Shown here one piece after another: positions 17,310 to 25,094 of a stretch of DNA of 64,000 bases. This stretch comes from JACVRW01 sp963751835 (GTDB lineage: Bacteria; Actinomycetota; Thermoleophilia; Solirubrobacterales; Thermoleophilaceae): positions 1 through 64,000 of the forward strand of contig CAVVWD010000035.1 of the NCBI GenBank assembly GCA_963751835.1, in the 5' to 3' direction. The notes beneath the pieces were generated by a model. That model was not told the DNA's origin. It saw only the letters and a list, made by a program, of their open reading frames with translations, and made no database searches. Numbering within the stretch: position 1 is the first letter of the stretch; each line of letters begins with the position of its first letter. The position numbers were made by a program, and so were the translations under genes.

Positions 17310-18134
17310 TCAGTGGTTCTCCCAGCGTTCCCGTCGGAGCTCGGTTGGTGGCAGGCCGGTCTGCTCACGTACCTTCCGCGAGAAGTGGTAGACGGACTTG
17401 AAGCCGGACCGACCGGCGACGTCCCCGACCGGCAGTCCGGTGTGGACGAGCAGATCGATCCCGAGCGCGACGCGCTGCTGCCAGAGATAGGCCATCGGCG
17501 TGACCCCGAGCTCAGCACGGAAACGGCGCACCAGGTGTGGTGGGCTCACACGTACGGCGGCCGCCACCTCCTTGAGATCGAGCTCGGGATCCGTCACGTG
17601 ACTGTGGAGAAAGCTGCGCGCGCGGCTGATGACGTCGTGGTCGCCGTGCTCCACGCCTGACTCGGCATCGCCCACGTACCGCCAAAAGGCAGCCGCCGCC
17701 AGCGCACCAAGTAGCGGTTTCGCCGTCGAGAGCGGCGTGCGCGCCACCGCGATCGCCTCGCTCACCAGGTCGATGAGAGCGGTCGATGCCGGGATCGCAA
17801 CCGGCAACGCGGCGAGCCTCGCCAGGAGCCGTGGTGAGGGCTCGGCGAGGCGTGCCTGGACCCACGAGTGATGCGTGGTACCGACCGTCGCGAATACCAA
17901 CTCCTCGCGATGACCCGGGAGCAGAAGGCCGACCGAGCCCTCGTCCTGCGCCGCTCGGGCATCGCCGTCGATGTGGACCGTGACGCTTCCATGGTGCACG
18001 AGTACGAGCTGAAGGTCGTGTTGCCGGCGTGGCCCCAGACGCCCGCCAGGCGGATAGATGACATCCCCGGCGCTGACTCGCGTGGGCCGAAGCCCCTCGT
18101 CCATCAGATCAATTACAGACAACAACTCGCACAT
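17310..18134 (-). CDS. AraC family transcriptional regulator
   Basis: The C-terminal double helix-turn-helix is clear: ELDLKEVAAAVRVSPPHLVR, RFRAELGVTPMAYLWQQR, then GLPVGDVAGRSGFKSVYHFS. The N-terminal part is a cupin-like sensing domain (VLVHHGSVTVHIDGDARAAQ). I take MCELLSVIDLMDEG at 18134 as start; an in-frame Met at 18143 is also possible. It lies head-to-head with a decayed phytanoyl-CoA dioxygenase, the likely former target. Such AraC/PhyH pairs are common in bacteria, so this regulator may have lost its gene. Confidence 0.8.
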   Translation of the reverse strand: MCELLSVIDLMDEGLRPTRVSAGDVIYPPGGRLGPRRQHDLQLVLVHHGSVTVHIDGDARAAQDEGSVGLLLPGHREELVFATVGTTHHSWVQARLAEPSPRLLARLAALPVAIPASTALIDLVSEAIAVARTPLSTAKPLLGALAAAAFWRYVGDAESGVEHGDHDVISRARSFLHSHVTDPELDLKEVAAAVRVSPPHLVRRFRAELGVTPMAYLWQQRVALGIDLLVHTGLPVGDVAGRSGFKSVYHFSRKVREQTGLPPTELRRERWENH

Positions 18135-18199
18135 TGTGGCCATCGCGTCGGAGGGTGTCCAGGCCCACGCTCGGGACAGGGACGAAACGACGCGAGAGA

Positions 18200-18948
18200 C
18201 CGTCGACCAGTAAGTCCGCGGGTGTGGCCGGTTCGGCGGCAAACAGCAAGACGCCGACGCGCGCCTCGAGCATCTGCTGCGGGATCCACATGCTCCATCG
18301 CCGCCTCGATATCCATGAGCGCGTCATGCTCCATCCGCGGATCTGGACGTGGTCGCCGCGCTGGTCGGGCGGGATGTCCTCGCGCCGGTGCTCTTCGTTG
18401 TAGCGGCCGGGCAGCAGGGGGCAGGGATACGACCAACACTCCTTCTGCATCATCACCCAGCCGGCCACGCTCATCGGAGCCCGGGTCGCCCTCGATTGCC
18501 GACACGGAGAACAGCTGCCTGTGGATTACCCCCGGCAGCCAGCACGACCCGGTTTACCCCGACGTCGCAGACATCTCCTCCGTCGCCGGTGCCGACGATC
18601 CTGACGAGTCACGCAACGGGCCCACGGCGAACGCCGCGAAGTACGCCGGGCGCGAGGTTGCCGGCGGTGCTCTATCCGGGGACATCGTCTTCCTCGACGG
18701 TCATGTGCTGCACCGCACAAATGCCAACGAAGCTCCACGCGATCGCGACGGTCGTTCGTGGCCCACTACTGCAAGGCCCGCGCCATGTCCCCTGGGACGG
18801 ACGAGCCGATTGCTGCGGAGAGATGGCCAACGCCCGCCATATACTCGCGCGCGGGAGTAACCACCTGCCGCACGGCCCACACCTGCCGCACGCCGGCCAA
18901 AGGTTCGCCTCCCCGGACGATGTCGTCGTGCAGGGGACGCCGGCCTAG
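18200..18948 (+). pseudogene. Phytanoyl-CoA dioxygenase (PhyH) family pseudogene
   Basis: Pieces of one PhyH-type protein appear in order on the plus strand but in changing frames: HMLHRRLDIHERVMLHPRI (from about 18287), VAALVGRDVLAPVLF (18349 on), YDQHSFCIITQPATLIGARV (18428 on), DTENSCLWITPGSQHDPVYP through GDIVFLDGHVLHRTNANEAP (18501-18740), FVAHYCKAR (about 18753), and PWDGRADCCGEMANARHILA to 18948. At least five frame changes are needed. The metal-binding HxD is scrambled: the family motif HQD reads DQH here, while the distal His in GHVLHR remains. A functional enzyme is excluded. The long stretch between AraC and the repeat protein is thus a dead gene. Confidence 0.75.
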
Positions 18949-18980
18949 CCCACATCCTTGGGGTGACCAACCCTGCTGGT

Positions 18981-19004
18981 GTACGCAAACCCTCCCTTGC
19001 GTAC
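18981..19004. promoter_or_regulatory. Perfect 8-bp inverted repeat, possible operator or pseudogene terminator
   Basis: GTACGCAA and TTGCGTAC flank ACCCTCCC. The repeat sits 32 bp after the PhyH remnant and 134 bp before the repeat-protein start. It could be an operator for the repeat-protein promoter or an old terminator; the arms are not GC-rich, which favours an operator. Confidence 0.4.
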
Positions 19005-19033
19005 GCGCGCGAGCCGAATCACGCGCGCCCGCA

Positions 19034-19110
19034 AAGGGACTTAAAAACCCGCAAATTGCAGAAAAAAATGCTGAAACGATGCTCGTTGGGTCCCTTCATC
19101 TGGGTACCCA
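19034..19110 (+). other. AT-rich structured leader before the repeat protein
   Basis: AAGGGAC (19034-19040) pairs with GTCCCTT (19090-19096). Inside it AACGA-TGC-TCGTT (19075-19087) forms a hairpin, and just after lies the palindrome TGGGTACCCA (19101-19110). The enclosed sequence contains A-runs unlike the surrounding DNA. This looks like a 5' UTR with nested stems ending 27 bp before the ATG. I compared it by eye with ydaO (c-di-AMP) and GEMM (c-di-GMP) riboswitch consensus blocks and saw no match. Confidence 0.35.
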
Positions 19111-19137
19111 CACGGCGTCAAGGCAGGGACGCGACCG

Positions 19138-22100
19138 ATGCACGCCGGTTCAGGACATACCACCCTTCATCCGAGGCCCGGGTTCGTCCCAAGGGGTGGG
19201 CGGCGCCTGGCAGCGATCGTCTGGTCGGCATGCAGCCTGACCCTCGCAGTCGTGGCACCCACGGCCGGCGCCCAGCTCCCGCTCCCGCCCCCGCCGGTCC
19301 AGGTCGCCCCGCCGCCCGTCGAGGTGGCGCCCCCGCCGGTCCAGGTCGCCCCGCCGCCCGTCGAGGTGGCGCCCCCACCGGTTGAGGTTGCCCCGCCGCC
19401 GGTCGAGGTGGCGCCCCCACCGGTTGAGGTTGCCCCGCCGCCGGTCGAGGTGGCGCCCCCACCGGTTGAGGTTGCCCCGCCGCCGGTCGAGGTCGCGCCC
19501 CCACCGGTTGAGGTTGCCCCGCCGCCGGTCGAGGTCGCACCGCCGCCCGCTGCCCCGGCGCCCCCCGCCGAGCAGCCCACTCCCCCGGCCGAGCAGCCCG
19601 CCCCGCCCGCGGAGCAGCCCGGGCCGACGATCGAGCAGCCTGCGCCCCCGACCGAGCAGGTTGCGCCTCCGGTGGAGGCAGTCGTGCCTCCGGTCGAGGT
19701 CGCGCTCCCGCCCGCTGACCCCGCACCGCCGATCGAGGAAGTTGCGCCACCGGTCGAGGCAGTCGTGCCGCCGGTGGTGGAAGTTGTGCCGCCCGTTGAC
19801 GTAGTGGTACCGCCGGCTGACGAAGTTGTGCCGCCGATCGAGGAAGTCATGCCACCGGTTGAGGCGGTCGTGCCGCCGCCGGTCGAGGCGCCCACCGAGG
19901 AGAGCCCGTCGACGCCGCCCGTCGAAGAGACCACACCGCCAGTCGCCGAAGAGCCGCCGCCGGTAGCAGAGACCATCCCGCCGGCTGAGGAGGTCGCGCC
20001 ACCCGTCGCCGACGTCCCGCCAGCTGTCGAAATCACACCGCCAATCGAGGAGACCACACCTCCGGCCGTTGAGATCCCGCCATCAATCGAGGACATCGCA
20101 CCGCCGGCCGAGGAAGTACTGCCGCCGGTCGTGGAGACGTTGCCGCCGGTGACGGAAGTGCTGCCGCCGGTCGTGGAGACGCTGCCGCCGGTCGTGGAGA
20201 CATTGCCGCCGGTGACGGAAGTGCTGCCGCCGGTCGAGGAGACGCTGCCGCCGGTCGACGGAGACGCTGCCGCCGGTCGTGGAGACGTTGCCGCCGGTCG
20301 AGGAGACGCTGCCGCCGGTCGAGGAGACGCTGCCGCCGGTGACGGAAGTGCTGCCGCCGGTTGAGGAGACGCTGCCGCCGGTCGACGGAAGACGCTGCCG
20401 CCGGTCGTGGAGACGCTGCCGCCGGTGACGGAAGTGCTGCCGCCGGTTGAGGAGACGCTGCCGCCGGTCGATGGAGACGCTGCCGCCGGTCGAGGAGACG
20501 CTGCCGCCGGTCGATGGAGATGCTGCCGCCGGTCGAGGAGACGTTGCCGCCGGTCGTGGAGACGCTGCCGCCGGCGACGGAAGTGCTGCCGCCGGTTGAG
20601 GAGACGCTGCCGCCGGTCGTGGAGACGTTGCCGCCGGTGACGGAAGTGCTGCCGCCGGTCGAGGTGTTGCCGCCGGTAGACGAGGTCGTCCCGCCGATTG
20701 CTGAGCTGCCGGCGCCGCCGGTCGAGGTGTTGCCGCCGGTGGACGAGGTCGTCCCGCCGATTGCTGAGCTGCCGGCCGCCGCCGGTCGAGGTGTTGCCGC
20801 CGCTGGACGAGGTCGTGCCGCCGATCACCGAGGTCCTGCCTCCGGTGGACGAGGTCGTGCCGCCGGTCACCGAGGTCCTGCCTCCGGTGGAAGAGGTCGT
20901 GCCGCCGGTCACCGAGGTCCTGCCTCCGGTGGACGAGGTCGTGCCGCCGGTCACCGAGGTCCTGCCTCCGCTGGACGAGGTCGTGCCGCCGGTCACCGAG
21001 GTCCTGCCTCCGGTGGACGAGGTCGTGCCGCCGGTCACCGAGGTCCTGCCTCCGGTGGACGAGGTCGTGCCGCCGGTCACCGAGGTCCTGCCGCCGGTGG
21101 ACGAGGTCGTGCCGCCGGTCACCGAGGTCCTGCCTCCGGTGGACGAGGTCGTGCCGCCGGTCACCGAGATCCTGCCGCCGCTGGACGAGGTCGTGCCGCC
21201 GGTCACCGAGATCCTGCCGCCGCTGGACGAGGTCGTGCCGCCGGTCACCGAGATCCTGCCGCCGCTGGACGAGGTCGTGCCGCCGGTCACCGAGATCCTG
21301 CCGCCGCTGGACGAGGTCGTGCCGCCGGTCACCGAGATCCTGCCGCCGCTGGACGAGGTCGTGCCGCCGGTCACCGAGATCCTGCCGCCAGTGGACGAGA
21401 TCCTGCCGCCGCTGGACGAGGTCGTGCCGCCGGTCACCGAGATCCTGCCGCCGCTGGACGAGGTCGTCCCGCCGGTCACCGAGATCCTGCCGCCAGTGGA
21501 CGAGATCCTGCCGCCGCTGGACGAGGTCGTGCCGCCGATCACCGAGATCCTGCCGCCGCTGGACGAGGTCGTGCCGCCGATCACCGAGATCCTGCCGCCG
21601 CTGGACGAGGTCGTGCCGCCGATCACCGAGATCCTGCCGCCGCTCGACGAGGTCGTGCCGCCGATCACCGAGATCCTGCCGCCGCTCGACGAGGTCGTCC
21701 CGCCGATCACCGAGATCCTGCCGCCGCTCGACGAGGTCCTGCCGCCGCTGGACGAGGTCGTCCCGCCGATCACCGAGATCCTGCCGCCGCTCGACGAGGT
21801 CGTCCCGCCGATCACCGAGATCCTGCCGCCGCTCGACGAGGTCCTGCCGCCGCTGGACGAGGTCGTGCCCGCCGATCACCGAGATCCTGCCGCCGCTGGA
21901 CGAGGTCGTCCCGCCGATCACCGAGATCCTGCCGCCGCTGGACGAGATCTTGCCGCCGGTCGCCGAGGTCGCTGCCGCCGGTCGGTCGAGATCTTGACCC
22001 CGGTGGTTGAGGTGCTGCCGCCGGTCGGTCAGATCTTGACCCCGGTGGTTGAGGTGCTGCCGCCGGTCGGTCAGATCTTGACCCCGGTGGTTGAGGTGCT

Positions 22101-23178
22101 GCCGCCGGTCGGTCAGATCTTGACGCCGGTGGTTGAGGTGCTGCCGCCGGTCGGTCAGATCTTGACCCCGGTGGTTGAGGTGCTGCCGCCGGTCGGTCAG
22201 ATCTTGACCCCGGTGGTTGAGGTGCTGCCGCCGGTCGGTCAGATCTTGACCCCGGTGGTTGAGGTGCTTCCGCCGGTCGGTCAGATCTTGACCCCGGTGG
22301 TTGAGGTGCTTCCGCCGGTCGGTCAGATCTTGACCCCGGTGGTTGAGGTGCTGCCGCCGGTCGGTCAGATCTTGACCCCGGTGGTTGAGGTGCTGCCGCC
22401 GGTCGGTCAGATCTTGACCCCGGTGGTTGAGGTGCTTCCGCCGGTCGGTCAGATCTTGACCCCGGTGGTTGAGGTGCTTCCGCCGGTCGGTCAGATCCTG
22501 ACCCCGGTGGTTGAGGTGCTTCCGCCGGTCGGTCAGATCCTGACCCCGGTCGTTGAGGTGCTCCGGCCGGTCGTTGAGGTGCTGCCGCCGGTCACCGGTT
22601 CGCTGCCTGGCCAGCAGATTCTGCCTCAGGGCACGCCTCCGTCCAGCTCGGGGCCGGGCGCCGGCATCGGGAACGCCGGCCTCGGTGACGGTCAGGTCGC
22701 CGCGGGCGCGCCGAGCGCACCCGCACCGGCACCTCAGCTCGAGGCGGTGCCGTACGCCACTCCCGCACCCTCGGCGCCGTCTACCGGCGTGAGCTTCGGG
22801 GATCCCTCGCGAGGCGATGGATCGCCGGCCTCTTCTCCCTTCGAGCGTCCGGGTTCCTTCGCAACGGATGCTTTCCCGGCGAGCTCCTGGCCCTTCTCGG
22901 CGGCTTCAGGAGCTGGTCCGGCTTCGCTGAACGCGTCGCCGCTCGAGGACGCGCCTGACTCGGCGCTCGCGGGCGGACCTTCCGAGTCGCCCAGCCTTCC
23001 TTCGTCGTCCGCAGGTGCGGGCGCTGCGGGCGGCTCCGGAACGGCGTCCACAGGTCTTTTCGCTCTTCTCGTCGCATTGGCGGCCTTTGCCGCCCACCTG
23101 CTGAGCCGGCGCCTGCGATTGGCGCTGACTCCCTGGCGGCCTGCCGCATTCGTGGCCGTCATCGAGCGGCCTGGCTAA
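19138..23178 (+). CDS. Proline/valine heptad-repeat surface protein with C-terminal membrane anchor, frame-interrupted
   Basis: The N-terminus has a signal peptide (RRLAAIVWSACSLTLAVVAP, then TAGAQLP). The body is made of seven-residue units of form x-V-x-P-P-x-V: VAPPPVE units, then mixed units, VETLPPV units, 14-residue VVPPVTEILPPLDE units and 14-residue ILTPVVEVLPPVGQ units. A Ser/Ala/Pro-rich spacer follows, then a hydrophobic helix (GLFALLVALAAFAAHLLSRR) and the tail WRPAAFVAVIERPG. Such rods can span the cell wall. As written, frame 1 is left and regained three times by small insertions; a TGA at 20362 and another at 20638 interrupt it, while the third shifted stretch (about 21868-21988) stays open. 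It is followed 72 bp later by the peptidoglycan-binding gene. Whether the breaks are real cannot be settled from this sequence. Confidence 0.65.
19306..19545 (+). repeat. 21-nt tandem repeat coding VAPPPVE/VAPPPVQ
   Basis: About eleven consecutive units encode V-A-P-P-P-V-E (or Q). Units alternate in third-base usage (GTCGAGGTGGCG against GTTGAGGTTGCC), suggesting duplication in 42-nt pairs. It encodes the membrane-distal rod start right after the signal peptide. Confidence 0.85.
20103..20660 (+). repeat. 21-nt tandem repeat coding V-E-T-L-P-P-V with frame-shifting variants
   Basis: Units of CTGCCGCCGGTCGAGGAGAC type alternate with GTGACGGAAGTG-type units. Several copies carry one extra pyrimidine inside GAGG (GACGG near 20258, GATGG near 20470 and 20511), and one near 20385 has two extra bases. 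The recurrence of the insertion at the same position of the unit suggests spread by unit duplication. Confidence 0.75.
20790..21960 (+). repeat. 42-nt tandem repeat coding DEVVPPVTEILPPL
   Basis: About two dozen near-identical 42-nt units encode D-E-V-V-P-P-[VI]-T-E-[VI]-L-P-P-[VL]. Runs of identical variants (first TEVLPPV, then TEILPPL with GTC, then with ATC) show stepwise local amplification. Three half-unit (21-nt) insertions keep the seven-residue period. One unit near 21868 has an extra C. Confidence 0.85.
21991..22578 (+). repeat. 42-nt tandem repeat coding ILTPVVEVLPPVGQ, 14 copies
   Basis: Fourteen head-to-tail copies start at 42-nt intervals from 21991 to 22537; the last is diverged (EVLRPVVEV). 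The copies differ at only a few third positions (for example CTGCCG against CTTCCG), which implies recent amplification. All copies lie in the same frame as the C-terminal anchor. Confidence 0.9.
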
Positions 23179-23250
23179 GCCCCCCGCGGGGCTTGACCAG
23201 GAGTCCGGGCGCGGGATGCGCCCGGAGCAAACGCTCGAAAGGAATTGGCA

Positions 23251-25002
23251 ATGCGAACGACAAAGAGCAGGTGTCTGGCTCCGGCCGGGCTGCTAGCTCT
23301 GGTGGGCGCGCTGACGCTGTTGGCGCTGCCCGGCACGAGCCTGGCCGCGGCCGCGCCGAACGCGGACGACAACCCCGTGTTGCTCGCCCAGGGGGCCGGC
23401 TACGGCAACCCGGCGACGGCTCGGGAAGTGCGAGTGCTGCAGCGGAAGCTGCGGACGCTCGGGTGGCGGCCGGGACCCGTCGACGGAATGTTCGGTGCAC
23501 GCACCGAGCAGGCCGTCGTGGGTTTCCAGCGCGCCACCGGGCTGGTCCCGGACGGGATCGCCGGACCGCGAACCAGGAACGCCCTCGACAGGACGAGGCA
23601 GAAGCCGCTGGCCCGTGGAGCGGGCTACCGGCCACCCGCGGGATCGCCCCGTGTCCGGATGCTGCAGGAGCGACTCCGGGGAGCGGGCTTCAATCCAGGC
23701 CCGGTGGACGGCGTGTTCGGCCCCCGGACCCAGGCCGCGGTAGAGCGCCTGCAGCAAGCCGGTGGGCTCTCGGCCGACGGCATCGTCAGCCATAGGACCC
23801 AGCGGCTGCTGGCCGAGCGAAGCACCGACTCACGGAGGGCCCTCCGCCCGGCCGCGCCCAATGCCGCTCCCGATCGCTCACGGACGGCCCGCGGGCCGGT
23901 CCCGGAGCGTTCCCGAGACAACGCGACGCGCGCCGGGCAACCGGGCGTGCCGACGGCAAGGGCGATGAACTCCACGAGCGAGGCCATCGACGGTCTCGGC
24001 GAGGAGACCGATGGAAGTACCGGGCCACTGCTGCTGGCAGGAGCGGCAGTCGTCCTCTTGGCGATTTGCGGGCAGCTGTTGATGAGGCTGTTTGCCACTG
24101 GCGGCGGAATGGCGATCCCGGTCGCTCAGAGGGCGCCGTTCCGTACCGCAAGTACCGCAAGTGCCTCAAGTACCCCAAGTGCCCCAATAGCCCCGACGCC
24201 CCCGCAGCCGTCCGTGGTCTCGCACGGGTCGGTCGCCGCGCTGGGCTCCGTCCCGGCTCCGGGCCACGACGACGATGAGACCCTCCAGGAGCCGCCGATG
24301 GATGGCGTTCGGGCCATCGGTTACGTCTCCGTTTCGGACAAGGAGTCGTTCAACGATTCGCAGTTCAAGGGGCAGATGGACGACGTCGACTCGCTGTGCG
24401 AGCGACGCGGTTGGAGCCTCGTCGAGCTGGTTCGCGACAAGGAAGTGCCGAGCGGCAAGGCCCTCGACCGACCCGGTCTGGCCTACGCGCTGGAACGCAT
24501 GGAGGCCGGGGAGGCATCGTGCCTGGTCGTCTCCAAGCTCCGGCGTCTCAGCCACTCGGTTGCCGACATCGGCCGGATCCTCGAGATCATCGGTCGCAGC
24601 GGTGGCCGGTTGGTGGCGCTCGACCTCGGGATCGACACAGCCACTCCGGAGGGCCGGAAAGCGGCCAACGTGCTGCTGACCGTGAGCGGCTGGGAGCGCC
24701 AGCGGATAGCGGAACGCACGCGACAAGGGCTGGAAGCCGCCCGCGCCAAGGGCGGAGCGGTCGGTCGCCCGTCCGTGCACGACGTGCCCGCGCTGAAGAA
24801 GTGGATCGTCGACCTCCGCGCCAGCGGCCTGACGCTCCAGGCCATCGCGGACCGGCTCAACGCAGAGGGCGTGCCCACGCTGCGCGGCGGGCAGAAGTGG
24901 CGCCCGTCCGCCGTCCAGGCTGCCGCCGGCTACCGACGGCCGCCGCGCGGGCTAAAGGCGTTCGGCACGGAGGAGTTGCCGGAGGGGGGGAGGTTCGAAT
25001 GA
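23251..25002 (+). CDS. Signal peptide - 2x peptidoglycan-binding - TM - serine-recombinase-like domain protein
   Basis: The ATG at 23251 follows AAAGGA. Residues 1-35 are a signal peptide (GLLALVGALTLLALPGTSLA). Residues 57-113 and 133-187 are two PG_binding_1 domains (REVRVLQRKLRTLGWRPGPV, then VDGMFGARTEQAVVGFQRAT; second copy VRMLQERLRGAGFNPGPVDG). After a Pro/Arg-rich linker, 259-281 is a membrane helix (PLLLAGAAVVLLAICGQLLM). Residues 353-501 are a resolvase N-terminal fold (AIGYVSVSDKESFNDSQF, VVSKLRRLSHSVADIGRILE, VSGWERQRIAERTRQGLEAA), and 505-562 the recombinase helix-turn-helix-like region. The Ser nucleophile (S362) is kept, but positions matching R8, D67 and R71 of gamma-delta resolvase are Ser360, Arg431 and His435. 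Predicted topology: wall binding outside, DNA-binding-like domain inside. A recombination role is doubtful; I infer a wall-linked sensor or scaffold. Confidence 0.85.
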   Translation: MRTTKSRCLAPAGLLALVGALTLLALPGTSLAAAAPNADDNPVLLAQGAGYGNPATAREVRVLQRKLRTLGWRPGPVDGMFGARTEQAVVGFQRATGLVPDGIAGPRTRNALDRTRQKPLARGAGYRPPAGSPRVRMLQERLRGAGFNPGPVDGVFGPRTQAAVERLQQAGGLSADGIVSHRTQRLLAERSTDSRRALRPAAPNAAPDRSRTARGPVPERSRDNATRAGQPGVPTARAMNSTSEAIDGLGEETDGSTGPLLLAGAAVVLLAICGQLLMRLFATGGGMAIPVAQRAPFRTASTASASSTPSAPIAPTPPQPSVVSHGSVAALGSVPAPGHDDDETLQEPPMDGVRAIGYVSVSDKESFNDSQFKGQMDDVDSLCERRGWSLVELVRDKEVPSGKALDRPGLAYALERMEAGEASCLVVSKLRRLSHSVADIGRILEIIGRSGGRLVALDLGIDTATPEGRKAANVLLTVSGWERQRIAERTRQGLEAARAKGGAVGRPSVHDVPALKKWIVDLRASGLTLQAIADRLNAEGVPTLRGGQKWRPSAVQAAAGYRRPPRGLKAFGTEELPEGGRFE

Positions 25003-25094
25003 GCTGACCGGCGTCGTGCCGACTCGGGATGTGACCGGGCGAATGAGGTCGAGGACGGAGCCGAGGGCGAGCCCGTCGACGCGGGCGGGCCGCC

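Noticed and set aside
19034..19137. A c-di-AMP (ydaO) or c-di-GMP riboswitch before the envelope gene
   Set aside because: The conserved blocks of those riboswitches are not present by eye; only generic stems are seen.
19167..21815. An 882-residue open frame on the minus strand with Gly-Thr-Thr-Ser-Ser repeats
   Set aside because: It is the reverse of the heptad-repeat coding DNA. A repeat unit that is a multiple of three with no stop in the antisense frame stays open by construction; there is no domain or start signal.
21991..22578. Regular 42-nt repeats resembling a CRISPR array
   Set aside because: The repeats are directly joined with no unique spacers, are not palindromic, encode protein in frame, and there are no cas genes.
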